A stretch of 64,000 nucleotides of DNA from Arthrobacter sp. ISL-65 (GCF_018613795.1 NZ_JAGGPN010000007.1:62001-126000), one strand, 5' to 3'. Positions 24,104 to 33,631 are shown, counted from the first letter of the stretch. Notes: generated by a model not told the origin, from the letters alone. Translations and numbers: made by a program.

Positions 24104-24300
24104 CGCTTCCTCACATCTGGTCGGGTTTTCCCGACGCCCCCTCAGATATTGCAGGTTTTCGGCCAACGCTTCCTCACTTTCCTTGGGAAAGTGAGGAAGC
24201 GTTGGCGCTTAACCGGCAGGACGTGAGGAAGCGTTGGGCGTTGGGCGGCAGGACGTGAGGAAGCGTTGGCGCTTAACCGGCAGGATCTGATGGAGCGTCG
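24104..24300. repeat. Array of phoX-flanking repeat units with an orientation switch
   Basis: Between phoX and menD: about three forward units (AACGCTTCCTCACATCTGG..., to about 24180), then at least three inverted units (GTGAGGAAGCGTTGG..., three copies of TGAGGAAGCG) to about 24300. Units are diverged versions of the upstream 32-bp repeat. The switch point is the perfect palindrome at 24163-24205. Confidence 0.85.
24163..24205. terminator. Perfect 20-bp stem hairpin at the repeat switch point
   Basis: CCAACGCTTCCTCACTTTCC and its exact complement are separated by TTG. It lies 82 bp beyond the phoX stop and is a probable terminator for phoX, made from two opposed repeat units. Confidence 0.65.
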
Positions 24301-24320
24301 GTTGGTGGCAGACTGGTTCG

Positions 24321-26114
24321 GTGACTTCGCACGAACCAACTGAGCCGTCCGCCTCCGTATCCGATGCTTCAGCGGCTGACCCCGTGGCGGCCAGCCCAGC
24401 CCCTCGCCACGGCCCCGAGCCCACGCTTACGTCCGTGGCTTCCGCACGGATTGCAGTCGCGTCACTGCTCGACGGCGGGGTCCGATACGTCGTTGTAGCC
24501 CCCGGCTCGCGGTCCGCTCCCATGGCCTATGCGCTGGCCGAGGCCTCGGCGGCGGGGAAAGTCGAACTGCTGGTGCGGATTGACGAGCGCTCGGCGGGGT
24601 TTACCGCGCTCGGCCTGGCCCTGGCCACCGGCGCGCCGGTAGCTGTGCTGACGACGTCAGGGACCGCCGTCGGGAATCTCCTCCCTGCGGTGATGGAGGC
24701 CAACCACGCCGCCGTACCGCTGGTGGTGCTCTCAGCCGACCGGCCGGAAGAGCTGCGCGGCACGGGCGCGAACCAGACCACCGTCCAGCTGGACCTCTTC
24801 GGCGAGCACGTCCGCTTCGCCGTCGACGTTCCCGCCGGCGCGAGCCCGCAGCGTGCGGTGGAAACATCGCTTGCCGCCGCGACGGGTGCCTTCGAGGACA
24901 CACCGCCGGGACCCGTCCAGCTCAACCTCGCCTTCCGTGATCCGCTGGTGCCCGAGGCGGGGGAGCGGCTGCCGGAGCAGCGCGGCCACGGAACGTTCCG
25001 GATCGGCACCGACCCGCTCACCATGACCCTCGACCCTGCCCCGGCCGGCCTTCCGGAAAGGCGCACCGTGGTCCTCGCAGGGCACGACGCCGGTCCGGTC
25101 GCCGAGGCCTTCGCCCGCGCCCATGGCCTGCCGCTGCTGGCCGAGCCGTCGTCCAACTCCCGTTTCGGGCCCAACGCCGTGGGACCGTACCGCCTGCTGC
25201 TGGAGCACTTCGGCCCCGACTCGGCGCTGCCCATCGAGCGTGCCGTGGTGTTCGGGCGTCCCACTCTTTCCCGGCCGGTGTCGGCGCTGCTGGCCCGGAC
25301 GGACATCCCGGCGGCCCTCTATGAGCCGGTGCCGGTCGCCTGGTACGAGGCGGGGCGGCGCCGGGAGGTGACGATCGCCAGCCTGGCCGAACTGGCGGAG
25401 TTCGCCGGCCGGGGCTCGTCCGCCTGGCTCGACGCCTGGCTGCTCGCAGGCGCCGCCGCCCAGCATGCCGTCGACGGCATACTCGCCACGGCAGACGCCG
25501 CAACCGGTCCCGCCGTCGGGTCGCTCGTCTGGCAGCACGCCCGCGGCCAGCTGGTCCTCGGCTCATCCAACGGCATCCGCGACGTCGACCTCGCCGGCCA
25601 GCCCGCACCCGAGCCGGCCGCCACGGTCTTCGCCAGCCGGGGCCTCGCCGGCATCGACGGCACCATTTCCACCGCCACCGGCATCGCCCTCGGCGGACAC
25701 CAGGAAACCACCCTGCTGCTCGGCGACGTCACCTTCCTGCACGACGCCGGCGGCCTCTTCCTCGGCGCCGGCGAGGAACAGCCGCAGCTGCGGATCGTGG
25801 TCCTCAACGACTCCGGCGGCGCAATCTTCAGCCTCCTGGAACACGGCGCGGTCGCCGAGTCCGGGGGCTACGGAGACGCCGTCGAACGCCTCTTCGGCAC
25901 CCCGCACTCAGTGAACATTGCGGCACTCGCCGCGGCATACGGCGTCGGGCATTGTTCGGTGAGTACGACGGCGGGACTCGCTGAGGCGCTGGCCGCACCG
26001 TTTACGGGACGCACCATCATCGAGGTGCGCACGGACCGGCATGAACTCCGGGACCTGCACCGTCAGATCAAGGCGGCAGTGGCGGAAGCGGCGGCGGGAG
26101 TCCTCGCGGGTTAG
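24321..26114 (+). CDS. menD: SEPHCHC synthase (2-succinyl-5-enolpyruvyl-6-hydroxy-3-cyclohexene-carboxylate synthase)
   Basis: 597-residue thiamine-diphosphate enzyme joining isochorismate and 2-oxoglutarate, the first committed menaquinone step. N-terminal PYR domain: VVVAPGSRSAPMAYAL, DERSAGFTALGLALATG (catalytic Glu), TSGTAVGNLLPAVMEA, SADRPEELRGTGANQT. C-terminal PP domain with ASRGLAGIDGTISTATGIAL and LLGDVTFLHDAGG. The GTG start is 20 bp past the repeat array. Its stop overlaps the convergent marR-type stop by 3 bp. Residues 1-40 are a disordered Pro/Ala extension. Confidence 0.95.
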   Translation: MTSHEPTEPSASVSDASAADPVAASPAPRHGPEPTLTSVASARIAVASLLDGGVRYVVVAPGSRSAPMAYALAEASAAGKVELLVRIDERSAGFTALGLALATGAPVAVLTTSGTAVGNLLPAVMEANHAAVPLVVLSADRPEELRGTGANQTTVQLDLFGEHVRFAVDVPAGASPQRAVETSLAAATGAFEDTPPGPVQLNLAFRDPLVPEAGERLPEQRGHGTFRIGTDPLTMTLDPAPAGLPERRTVVLAGHDAGPVAEAFARAHGLPLLAEPSSNSRFGPNAVGPYRLLLEHFGPDSALPIERAVVFGRPTLSRPVSALLARTDIPAALYEPVPVAWYEAGRRREVTIASLAELAEFAGRGSSAWLDAWLLAGAAAQHAVDGILATADAATGPAVGSLVWQHARGQLVLGSSNGIRDVDLAGQPAPEPAATVFASRGLAGIDGTISTATGIALGGHQETTLLLGDVTFLHDAGGLFLGAGEEQPQLRIVVLNDSGGAIFSLLEHGAVAESGGYGDAVERLFGTPHSVNIAALAAAYGVGHCSVSTTAGLAEALAAPFTGRTIIEVRTDRHELRDLHRQIKAAVAEAAAGVLAG

Positions 26115-26593
26115 CGCGCGTGTGACTCAGGCTCGAGTTTGGCCATCACCCGTTCGGAAAGGGCCACGAGCATCCGACGGTCCTCGGGCGTCATCAGCGA
26201 GAGAAAGTTTTCCCGGACCCATTCGATGTGGCCCGGTGATGCCGCTCTCAAGGCAGCCCGCCCGGCTTCGGTGAGTCGGACCACCGTGCCGCGGCCATCG
26301 TCCGCAGCCGGCTCGCGGGTGACAAGGCCCCGCTTTTCCATGCGTCCCAACTGGTGCGCCAGCCGGCTGCGGTCCCAGCCCGCACTGTATCCCAGGTCCC
26401 GCGGGCGCATGCCGGCGGCCCCGGCTTCGGCGAGCGGAGCGAGCATCTGGTAATCAGCGCCGGAGACACCGCTTCCGGCCAGCTGGCGCTCCATCCCTGC
26501 GGCCAGTTGACGGCTGAAGAGGATGTAGGCGAGCCACGCTTCCTCCTCGTCCTTGCTCAACCAGCGGGGCTTTGGCAAGGGGGTTCCTTTCAT
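26111..26593 (-). CDS. MarR-family transcriptional regulator
   Basis: 160 residues; winged helix with the pattern MLAPLAEAGAAGMRPRDLG, RSRLAHQLGRMEKRGLVTRE (recognition helix and wing) and a C-terminal dimer helix. I choose ATG 26593 because an upstream in-frame ATG (26635) would lie inside the operator dyad and adds non-conserved sequence (MYHADTSTTFCSPR); no clear ribosome-binding site supports either. It is divergent from the YceI gene. The intergenic region carries repeated ATGATACA sites, so it probably represses both. Confidence 0.85.
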   Translation of the reverse strand: MKGTPLPKPRWLSKDEEEAWLAYILFSRQLAAGMERQLAGSGVSGADYQMLAPLAEAGAAGMRPRDLGYSAGWDRSRLAHQLGRMEKRGLVTREPAADDGRGTVVRLTEAGRAALRAASPGHIEWVRENFLSLMTPEDRRMLVALSERVMAKLEPESHAR

Positions 26594-26613
26594 ACGGGGC
26601 GAGCAAAAAGTTG

Positions 26614-26653
26614 TTGACGTATCAGCATGATACACGGCAAAATTGATGATACA
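26614..26653. promoter_or_regulatory. yceI promoter with overlapping MarR operator
   Basis: TTGACG (26614-26619) and CAAAAT (26638-26643) form a -35/-10 pair with an 18-bp spacer that contains the perfect dyad GTATCAGCATGATAC (26619-26633). The half-site ATGATACA recurs at 26627 and 26646, 19 bp apart. Binding there would block RNA polymerase. Confidence 0.6.
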
Positions 26654-26705
26654 TCAGCAATTGCCCGGTATGGGGGATTCCGGCAAAATCCAAAGGAATA
26701 CGGCC

Positions 26706-27251
26706 ATGACCAGCCAGCCAGAGACAGCAGTCCTTGCCATCCCCAGCGCCGGAACCTACCGCATCGACGGTGTCCGCTCGGCCATCACCTACACAGGCCG
26801 GCACATGTTCGGCCTGGGCACGGTGCGGGCCAAATTCAGCATTGCCTCCGGACAGTTGGAGATTGGCGAATCGCTCGCGGACTGCCACGTCACCGCGACC
26901 ATCGCCGCGGCTAGCTTCACGTCCGGCAATGCGAAGCGGGATGGCGATGTCAAGGGTCCGGGACTGCTGGACGTGGCCAGTTTTCCGCACATCGAGTTCG
27001 CTTCCACCGGGGTGCGGGAGGACGAACGCGGGATGGTGCTCCTCGGGACGGTGGCCATGCATGGGGTTGTCGCTCCCGTGCAATTGCCCGTCTCGTCCTG
27101 GGAAGCCCAAAATCCCGACCGCATCCAGGTGCTAGCCAGGGCGGACCACCTGGACCGCTATGCGTTCGGCATCACGGGGGCCAAAGGATGGGTGGGCCGC
27201 TACTTTGACCTGGACTTTGTGGTGGTGGTCGTGCGGGCCGCGGTGAACTGA
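26706..27251 (+). CDS. YceI-family lipid-binding protein (cytoplasmic)
   Basis: 181-residue YceI-like beta-barrel lipocalin fold, which binds polyprenoid or fatty chains. Characteristic elements: GTYRIDGVRSAITYTGRHM, GTVRAKFSIASGQLEIGE, SFTSGNAKRDGDVKGPGLLDV, and FPHIEFASTGV. There is no signal peptide, unlike E. coli YceI, so it acts inside the cell. AAAGGA lies about 10 bp before the ATG. It is divergent from a MarR regulator whose sites overlap its promoter. Given the menaquinone genes around it, an isoprenoid ligand is plausible but unproven. Confidence 0.88.
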   Translation: MTSQPETAVLAIPSAGTYRIDGVRSAITYTGRHMFGLGTVRAKFSIASGQLEIGESLADCHVTATIAAASFTSGNAKRDGDVKGPGLLDVASFPHIEFASTGVREDERGMVLLGTVAMHGVVAPVQLPVSSWEAQNPDRIQVLARADHLDRYAFGITGAKGWVGRYFDLDFVVVVVRAAVN

Positions 27252-27284
27252 CGCGCCGGGGGGGGCTGAGTCCTGACGCGCAAA

Positions 27285-27321
27285 TGCCCTGGAGCTGCGG
27301 GAATCCTGCAGCGCCAGGGCA
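27285..27321. terminator. Bidirectional terminator hairpin
   Basis: TGCCCTGGAGCTGC (27285-27298) pairs with GCAGCGCCAGGGCA (27308-27321), one mismatch. It is shared by the convergent yceI and amino-acid ABC genes. Confidence 0.65.
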
Positions 27322-27341
27322 GTTGCCCGCCGGAACCGAAC

Positions 27342-28145
27342 CTACTCGGCGATCTCGATGTGGGTCGGGTCCAGCACGCGGCGGAGGAATTCCTTGGTGC
27401 GGCCCTGGGTGGGGGAGCCGACGACCTGCTCGGCGGACCCTTCCTCGACCACCACGCCGCCGTCCATGAATACCACGCGGTCCGCGACTTCGCGGGCGAA
27501 GCCCATCTCGTGCGTGACCACGAGCATGGTCATGCCTTCCTTGGCCAGGTTCCGCATGACCGAGAGGACGTCGCCCACGGTCTCCGGGTCGAGGGCCGAC
27601 GTGGGCTCGTCGAAGAGCATCAGCTCGGGGTCCATGCTCAGCGCGCGGGCGATCGCCACACGCTGCTGCTGGCCGCCGGAGAGCTGGTCCGGGAACCTGT
27701 CGGCGAGGTGGCCAAGCCCCACGCGCTCAAGGTTGGCGCGGGCGATCTTGTCGGCTTCGGCCTGCGGGCGCTTCAGCACCTTGGTCTGGGCGATCGTGCA
27801 GTTGCGCAGCGCGTTCAGGTGCGGAAACAGGTTGAACTGCTGGAACACCATGCCTACCTTGCGGCGCATCTTGTCGATGTCCACGTCTGCATCCGTGGCG
27901 TCGAAGCCGCCCACGTGGATGCTGCCTTCATTAGGCTGCTCCAACAGGTTGACGCACCGCAGCAGGGTGGACTTGCCGGAACCGGACGGGCCGATCAGGC
28001 ACACCACTTCCCCCGGTGCGACGTCCAGGCTGATGCCTTTGAGGACCTCGTTGGAGCCGTAGGATTTGCGCAGGTCCTTGATGGCCACACCGGCGGCGTG
28101 GACGCGCCCGCTTTGGGTGCGGGAGTGAATTTCGACGTCGTTCAT
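27342..28145 (-). CDS. Amino-acid ABC transporter ATP-binding protein (GlnQ-type)
   Basis: 267-residue ATPase: Walker [11 protein letters not shown]-loop [11 protein letters not shown], signature LSGGQQQR, Walker [14 protein letters not shown] and H-loop VTHEMGF, all typical of the polar amino-acid uptake (PAAT) subfamily. The ATG at 28145 directly follows the permease gene (11 bp); the frame upstream lies inside that gene. A 22-residue N-terminal extension ([18 protein letters not shown]) precedes the fold. Last gene of the binding protein-permease-ATPase operon on the minus strand. Confidence 0.93.
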   Translation of the reverse strand: MNDVEIHSRTQSGRVHAAGVAIKDLRKSYGSNEVLKGISLDVAPGEVVCLIGPSGSGKSTLLRCVNLLEQPNEGSIHVGGFDATDADVDIDKMRRKVGMVFQQFNLFPHLNALRNCTIAQTKVLKRPQAEADKIARANLERVGLGHLADRFPDQLSGGQQQRVAIARALSMDPELMLFDEPTSALDPETVGDVLSVMRNLAKEGMTMLVVTHEMGFAREVADRVVFMDGGVVVEEGSAEQVVGSPTQGRTKEFLRRVLDPTHIEIAE

Positions 28146-28156
28146 GACTTCCCTGC

Positions 28157-28948
28157 CTAACGCTTGGTCCGCGCGGAGCGGCTTTCGAACTTCCGGGCCA
28201 GGAGGCTCAGCGGGATGGTGACCACGAGGTAGAACGCACCCGCCACGAGGAGCGGAGTGAGTCCCGCACCGAGGCTGGAGATGCCGTCGCGGCCAAACTT
28301 GGTGAGTTCGTACTGCGCCGCCGTCAGGCCCAGCACGTAGATCAGCGAGGAGTCCTTGGTCAGCAGGATGACCTCGTTGGTCAGCGGCGGGAGGACAATC
28401 CTGAAGGCCTGCGGGATGACGATCGTGACCATCGCCCGCCACTGCGGCATGCCCAGCGACCGCGCGGCTTCCGTCTGGCCCTTGGGCACGGCCTGCAGCC
28501 CGGCGCGAAGCGTCTCGGCGATGTAGGCGGCCGCCACCATGCCCAGTGAAACCATCACCACGACGGCCACGTTCCACTGGACACCGAACGCCAGCGGAAC
28601 GCCGTAGCCGAAGGCGATGAAGACCAGCAGCGCCGGGATGCCGCGGAAGAACTCAATATAGCCAGTGGCGATCCAGCGGTACAGCGGGAAGCTGGAGAGC
28701 TTCATGAGGGCCAGCAGCAGGCCCCCGGACAGGCCCACGATGAACCCCAGAAACGTGTAGATCAGGGTGTTTTTCAGGCCCGAGAAGAAGATGTCCGGGA
28801 ACATCGGGCCGATCTTGCCGAAGTTGAAGACGTTGGTGGTGAGGGTCTTCCAGTCGGTGGCCAGGATCAGTGCGGCCATGGCCACAACGAAAATCCCTGC
28901 CTGGACGTACAGACTTACTCTGGCCCGCTGTCGTGCGGTCATTGCCAT
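28157..28948 (-). CDS. Amino-acid ABC transporter permease (HisM/GlnP type)
   Basis: 263-residue inner-membrane protein with five or six helices. The family segment [20 protein letters not shown] and the EAA loop [21 protein letters not shown] mark the polar amino-acid uptake family. Basic ends ([19 protein letters not shown]) are cytoplasmic. Only one permease gene is present, so the channel is probably a homodimer. It lies between the binding-protein and ATPase genes. Confidence 0.93.
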   Translation of the reverse strand: MAMTARQRARVSLYVQAGIFVVAMAALILATDWKTLTTNVFNFGKIGPMFPDIFFSGLKNTLIYTFLGFIVGLSGGLLLALMKLSSFPLYRWIATGYIEFFRGIPALLVFIAFGYGVPLAFGVQWNVAVVVMVSLGMVAAAYIAETLRAGLQAVPKGQTEAARSLGMPQWRAMVTIVIPQAFRIVLPPLTNEVILLTKDSSLIYVLGLTAAQYELTKFGRDGISSLGAGLTPLLVAGAFYLVVTIPLSLLARKFESRSARTKR

Positions 28949-29045
28949 GGTGTACTCACATTCGTTTTGCGCGGTTGAGGCCCCGCACGGACTGCTGAAC
29001 AGATCCCGGACGGGGCCCCTGCCGCGTAGGTGTCAGGCGCGCCGG

Positions 29046-29849
29046 TTACTTGGTGGCTTCGCCGAACCAGCTGGTCTCGAACTTCTTGAGGCTTCCGTCG
29101 TCGGTCAGGCGCTTCAGTGTCGTGTTGACCTGGTCGAGCATGGCGGTGTTGCCCTTCTTGACCGCGATGCCGAGCTTTTCCCCGGTGGCGTAGTTCTCGA
29201 CACGCTTGAACTTGGAGTCATCCTTGATGGCGTAGCCGAGGACCGACTGGTTGCCCAGGGCAGCGTCGATGGTGCCGGCCTTGAGCGCCTGGACCAGGAG
29301 GCCGGTGTCCTCAAACTGCTGTGCGTCGAGGCCCTTGTCCTTCGCGTACTTGGCACCCGTGGTGGCCTGCTGGACGCCAACCTTCTTACCCTTGGCGCCG
29401 TCGACGTTCGTGATGCCGGAGGCCTCGGATGCCACGAGGGTCAGGTCGTCGTTCAGGTAGGGATCGGAGAAGTCCATGAGGGCCTTGCGGGTATCCGTGA
29501 TGGAAACGGAAGAGATGGAGACGTCGCAGCCGGTGAGTGCGGTGCCGGTCTCGATGGCCTCGAAGGAGCTGTCCACCACGTTGACTTCGGCCTTCATGTC
29601 CTTGGCCAGTTCGCCGGCGATGTCCATGTCGAAGCCCACGATCTTGCCATCCTTCTGGAATTCGAAGGGCTCGTAGGGGACGTCGGAGCAGATGGTGAGC
29701 TTTCCGGCATTGATGAGCTGCACGCCGCTGCTGCTCGTGGCAGCCGGGGTGGAGCCACCGCCGCAAGCGGTGAGGCTGATGGCCCCGACGGCGAGGATTG
29801 CGGCTGCCTTGGCGCTGAATTTGGCCGTGGCACAGGACTTGAGCTGCAT
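29046..29849 (-). CDS. Amino-acid ABC transporter substrate-binding lipoprotein (family 3)
   Basis: 267 residues with a lipoprotein signal ending LTAC (Cys29) and an SBP_bac_3 fold: KLTICSDVPYEPFEFQKDGK, VGFDMDIAGELAKDM, CDVSISSVSITDTRKALMDFSDPY and VGVQQATTGAKYAKD. The DVPYEPF and SITDTR segments line the amino-acid pocket; glutamine, glutamate, cystine or aspartate are possible ligands. AAAGGTAAAG precedes the ATG. A possible -10 (TACACT, complement of 29896-29901) lies in the AT-rich upstream region. Confidence 0.92.
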   Translation of the reverse strand: MQLKSCATAKFSAKAAAILAVGAISLTACGGGSTPAATSSSGVQLINAGKLTICSDVPYEPFEFQKDGKIVGFDMDIAGELAKDMKAEVNVVDSSFEAIETGTALTGCDVSISSVSITDTRKALMDFSDPYLNDDLTLVASEASGITNVDGAKGKKVGVQQATTGAKYAKDKGLDAQQFEDTGLLVQALKAGTIDAALGNQSVLGYAIKDDSKFKRVENYATGEKLGIAVKKGNTAMLDQVNTTLKRLTDDGSLKKFETSWFGEATK

Positions 29850-30061
29850 TTCTTTACCTTTTGTTGCAGGGGTATGCGGAACTAAATCGGTTCATAGTGT
29901 ATCGCCGAAGAGGAGATGTGCATCACAGAAAACTAAGTTTCACTATTTGATAACTAAACCACAATGTTTTTCAAGGGCTTTTATCGTAGGCCTGTCCGGA
30001 ATCCCGGACGCGCTCCGCCCTCGACAGTAGGCGTGGGGCGCAGATGGCCGCCCGGATCAGA

Positions 30062-31384
30062 TCAGCTGCTGATCTTCAGCGACTCCAGCATCGGCCGGAA
30101 CTTGGCCCACGTCTCCGCGAGCTCCGCCTCGGGCTGCGAGCCCTCGACAATTCCGCACCCGGCATAGAGCCGAACGGTAGTGGGGGACTCGATGACGGCG
30201 CCACGCAACGCGATGCCCCACTCGCCGTTGCCGGCGGCGTCCAACCAGCCGACTGGACCGGCATACGGGCCCCGGTCCAGGTGTTCGAGTTTCCGGATCA
30301 GTGCCCCCGCCACCTGCGTGGGCGTGCCGCACACGGCGGCGGTGGGATGCAGCGCGTTGATCAGGGCAAGGCACGTGGGCACGTGGCCCTCCACCTCGGC
30401 GAGCTCGGCCTTGACGTCGGACGCGAGGTGCCACACGTTGGGCAACTCCAGGATGAACGGCTCGTCGTGGGCATTCATCGCCTCGGAGAAGGGCGCGAGC
30501 TGGGTGGTCAGCGACTGGATGGCGATCTCGTGCTCGTGCCGCTGCTTCTCGGATCCGGCCAGGACCCGCTCGGCGTAGTCCAGCGGCAGCCCGGCCTCGC
30601 CCACGGCGTCCCGGCGGTCCAGCGTCCCGGCGAGCACCCGGGCCTGTGCGGTGCGGCCCTCCACCTGGATGAGCATTTCCGGCGTGGCCCCCACGAGGCC
30701 GTCCACGCCGTAGGTCCAGCATTCCCGGTACCGTTCGGCCAGCTGCCGCAGCACCTCGGACGCGTTCACACCCTCCGGAACAGTGGCCACGATGTCCCGC
30801 GCCAGGACCAGCTTCTCCAGTTTCCCGGTGCGGATTTCGGCGACGCCGGCGGTGACGGCATCCATCCAGTCCTCTTCGCTGAGGGACCCGGTTTTCAGTG
30901 TGGCCTGGTCTGGGAGCGTGGCCGGGTCCGGATGTACGACGGCGGCGGCCGGGTCCGACTCCAGCCACCCCTTCAGGGCGGCGAACGCGCCCGCCTCGGT
31001 GAGTTCGCCGTCGTCGGCCGTTATTTGGGTGAGCCAGGCACGCCCGTCCCGGACGCCCACTACGATCTCCGGCACGATCAGGCGGGATTCGTGGGCGGAA
31101 GCCTTGGAGAACGCGAAGGAACCGAAGGCAACCGGGCCGGTGCCGGGGCATTCCACATGATCGGTGATGTCTGCCTCAATGACCAGGTGGCGCCACCAGA
31201 TGTCCGCCTCGAGGAACCGCTCGGGGCCCGTGGCGGTGAAGCGCGCCGCCTCGCCGAAGCCCACCAGACCGGCCTCGCGCCGGGTCCAGCACAGAACGTC
31301 ATCCCGGACCAGATACGACGGCAGCCCCTCGGGAGCCGATTCTCCATCCAAAGGGACTGTCAGGGTGCGGAGCGTGCTGGTCAT
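30062..31384 (-). CDS. menF: Isochorismate synthase
   Basis: 440-residue chorismate-utilising enzyme that isomerises chorismate to isochorismate for MenD. C-terminal domain signatures: KLEKLVLARDIV, LVGATPEMLIQV, LAGTLDRRDA, ALHPTAAVCGTP, and the Mg/substrate region YAGPVGWLDAAGNGEWGIALR. The same fold occurs in siderophore (EntC) and salicylate synthases; neighbouring menC, menD and menG make menaquinone the likely pathway. Divergent from menG across 116 bp. Confidence 0.9.
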   Translation of the reverse strand: MTSTLRTLTVPLDGESAPEGLPSYLVRDDVLCWTRREAGLVGFGEAARFTATGPERFLEADIWWRHLVIEADITDHVECPGTGPVAFGSFAFSKASAHESRLIVPEIVVGVRDGRAWLTQITADDGELTEAGAFAALKGWLESDPAAAVVHPDPATLPDQATLKTGSLSEEDWMDAVTAGVAEIRTGKLEKLVLARDIVATVPEGVNASEVLRQLAERYRECWTYGVDGLVGATPEMLIQVEGRTAQARVLAGTLDRRDAVGEAGLPLDYAERVLAGSEKQRHEHEIAIQSLTTQLAPFSEAMNAHDEPFILELPNVWHLASDVKAELAEVEGHVPTCLALINALHPTAAVCGTPTQVAGALIRKLEHLDRGPYAGPVGWLDAAGNGEWGIALRGAVIESPTTVRLYAGCGIVEGSQPEAELAETWAKFRPMLESLKISS

Positions 31385-31500
31385 GATGGGTCAACAGTAC
31401 TCCGCACAGCAGGTTGGGACTGTTTCGCGGCGGATCAGCCGGTCCACCACGCCCGGGGATGCCTGTGTCACGGAGCCTGCGGAACTTTTGAGACAATGTC

Positions 31501-32283
31501 ATGGTGAACCGAGCATCCTTGGATAAGCGTCCGGACGAAGTAGCCACGATGTTTGACGACGTCGCACCCAAATACGACGTCGTCAACGATGTCCTCTCGA
31601 TGGGGCAGACGCGCCGGTGGCGCAAGGTTGTGGTCGAAGCCATGGATGTTCGGGCCGGCCAGTGGGTCCTGGACCTGGCCGCCGGAACGGGAACCTCCAG
31701 CGAGCCATATGCCGATGCCGGCATAAACGTGGTGGCCTGCGATTTCTCCCTCGGCATGCTCAAGGTCGGAAAGCGCCGCCGCCCCGACATCGACTTCATC
31801 GCCGGCGACGCCACCAACCTGCCCTTCGCCGACAACACCTTCGATGCCAGCACCATCTCCTTCGGCCTGCGCAACGTCAACGAGCCCAAGAAGGCCCTGG
31901 CCGAGATGCTCCGCGTGACTAAGCCGGGCGGCAAGCTGGTCATCGCCGAGTTCTCCCAGCCCGTGGTTCCGCTGTGGCGCACCATGTACACCGAATACCT
32001 CATGCGCGCCCTGCCGGCCATCGCCACCAAGGTCTCCTCCAACCCGGATGCATACGTCTACCTGGCCGAGTCCATCCGGGCCTGGCCGGACCAGGACCAC
32101 CTCGCCGCGTGGCTGAAGGACGCCGGCTGGGAAGACGTCACCTACCGCAACCTGAGCGGCGGCATCGTGGCAATCCACCGCGCCCACAAGCCCCTCACGG
32201 GCAACGGCTCGGTGGAAGCCATCGCCGCCCACACCGGCCCGGTGGCCAAACTGCGCCGCAACCTCCCGCGGACCGCCCGCTGA
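31501..32283 (+). CDS. menG: Demethylmenaquinone methyltransferase
   Basis: 260-residue UbiE/MenG methyltransferase for the last step of menaquinone synthesis. Signatures: [20 protein letters not shown] (UbiE N-terminal motif), SAM site [28 protein letters not shown], and [27 protein letters not shown]-like -10 lies just before the ATG with no ribosome-binding site, so it is probably leaderless. Followed after 4 bp by the reductase gene. Confidence 0.95.
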   Translation: MVNRASLDKRPDEVATMFDDVAPKYDVVNDVLSMGQTRRWRKVVVEAMDVRAGQWVLDLAAGTGTSSEPYADAGINVVACDFSLGMLKVGKRRRPDIDFIAGDATNLPFADNTFDASTISFGLRNVNEPKKALAEMLRVTKPGGKLVIAEFSQPVVPLWRTMYTEYLMRALPAIATKVSSNPDAYVYLAESIRAWPDQDHLAAWLKDAGWEDVTYRNLSGGIVAIHRAHKPLTGNGSVEAIAAHTGPVAKLRRNLPRTAR

Positions 32284-32287
32284 CACT

Positions 32288-33622
32288 GTGAAAGTACTGA
32301 TTGTTGGCGCGGGTCCCGCCGGATCCACCGCCGCGTATTATCTCGCCAAAGCCGGCATCGACATCACGGTCCTGGAAAAGACCAGCTTCCCGCGCGAAAA
32401 AGTGTGCGGCGACGGCCTCACTCCGCGGGCTGTCCGCGAGATCCAGAAGCTCGGCCTGCCGCACCCCGAACAGGACGGCTGGCGCCGGAACAAGGGACTG
32501 CGCCTGCTCGCTGGCGGCCGAAGCATTGAACTGCCGTGGCCTGAGGTGTCCGATTTTCCGCAGTACGGCCTGATCCGTACCCGCCTGGGCTTCGACGAGG
32601 AACTTGCCCGGCACGCGCAGGCCGCCGGCGCCACCGTGCTGGAACGCCACAGCGTGACCGAGGCGCTCAGCAACGGTGACGGCCGGGTGACGGGCGTGCG
32701 CGCAGCGATCCTGGACGAGTCCGGACGGAAGACGGGGGAGACGCTCGACTTCAGCGCCGACGTCGTGCTTGCTGCCGACGGCAACTCCACCCGCACCGCC
32801 GTCTCCCTCGGCATCCAGAAGCGCGACGACCGGCCCCTGGGCGTCGCCGTCCGCACCTACTTCACCTCGCCGCGGCATGACGACGACTGGATGGAAGGCT
32901 GGCTGGAACTTCCCGGCCGCGACGGCAAGCTCCTGCCCGGCTACGGCTGGGTGTTCGGCGTCGGCGACGGCACGTCCAACGTGGGCCTGGGCATCCTCAA
33001 CTCCTCCAAGGAGTTCGGCAAGCTGGACTACAAGCAGGTGCTCCGCGAGTGGACCGCCGGCATGCCCGCCGAGTGGGGCTTCACCCCGGAGAACCAGGTG
33101 GGGGAGATCCGTGGCGCCGCCCTGCCCATGGGCTTCAACCGCACCCCGCACTACTCGCCCGGCCTTCTGCTCCTCGGCGACGCCGGCGGCATGGTGTCCC
33201 CGTTCAACGGTGAGGGCATCTCCTACGCCATGGAGTCCGCCCGCTTCGCCGCCGAGTTCATCATTGACGCCAGCTCCCGTTCTGCTTCAGGCGGCTGGAA
33301 CGCGTCCGACGCCGACGCCCGGCTCGCAGGGTACGCCGACTATGTGCGTGAACAGTGGGGATCCCACTTCACGCTGGGGCGTGCCTTCGCAGCGCTGATC
33401 GGGAAGCCCGCTGTCATGAAGCTGGCTCTGCGGACCGGGATGCCCATTCCCGTGCTGATGCGCTTCGTGGTCCGGCTGCTGGCCAACCTGACCGACCCTT
33501 CGGCCAAGGGCTTCGAGGACCGCGTGATCCGTGTGCTCGAACGGTTGGTCCCGGCCACCTCCAACTCTTCCGCCCTTGCCCCCTCCGGCTCCAAATCAGC
33601 GGTTTCCGCAACAAAAAGTTAG
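32288..33622 (+). CDS. Geranylgeranyl reductase-family FAD oxidoreductase (MenJ-like)
   Basis: 444-residue flavoprotein: Rossmann FAD site VLIVGAGPAGSTAAYYLAKAG, KVCGDGLTPRAV, DVVLAADGNSTRT, and the second FAD motif LLLLGDAGGMVSPFNGEGI. The family reduces isoprenoid double bonds. Its place between menG and a polyprenyl diphosphate synthase matches the mycobacterial ubiE-menJ-grcC1 neighbourhood, where MenJ saturates one isoprene unit of menaquinone. This predicts a dihydro-menaquinone; the reaction is inferred. GTG start, 4 bp after menG. Confidence 0.9.
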   Translation: MKVLIVGAGPAGSTAAYYLAKAGIDITVLEKTSFPREKVCGDGLTPRAVREIQKLGLPHPEQDGWRRNKGLRLLAGGRSIELPWPEVSDFPQYGLIRTRLGFDEELARHAQAAGATVLERHSVTEALSNGDGRVTGVRAAILDESGRKTGETLDFSADVVLAADGNSTRTAVSLGIQKRDDRPLGVAVRTYFTSPRHDDDWMEGWLELPGRDGKLLPGYGWVFGVGDGTSNVGLGILNSSKEFGKLDYKQVLREWTAGMPAEWGFTPENQVGEIRGAALPMGFNRTPHYSPGLLLLGDAGGMVSPFNGEGISYAMESARFAAEFIIDASSRSASGGWNASDADARLAGYADYVREQWGSHFTLGRAFAALIGKPAVMKLALRTGMPIPVLMRFVVRLLANLTDPSAKGFEDRVIRVLERLVPATSNSSALAPSGSKSAVSATKS

Positions 33623-33631
33623 GGTTAACCC

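Noticed and set aside
27342..28577. 411-residue reading of the amino-acid ABC ATPase
   Set aside because: The first 144 residues are an out-of-frame shadow of the permease; the ATPase fold starts after ATG 28145.
30044..31507. Long plus-strand open frame (487 codons) opposite the isochorismate synthase
   Set aside because: It mirrors the minus-strand menF gene. The translated sequence is low-complexity Gly/Arg/His without motifs, while the minus strand shows full family signatures.
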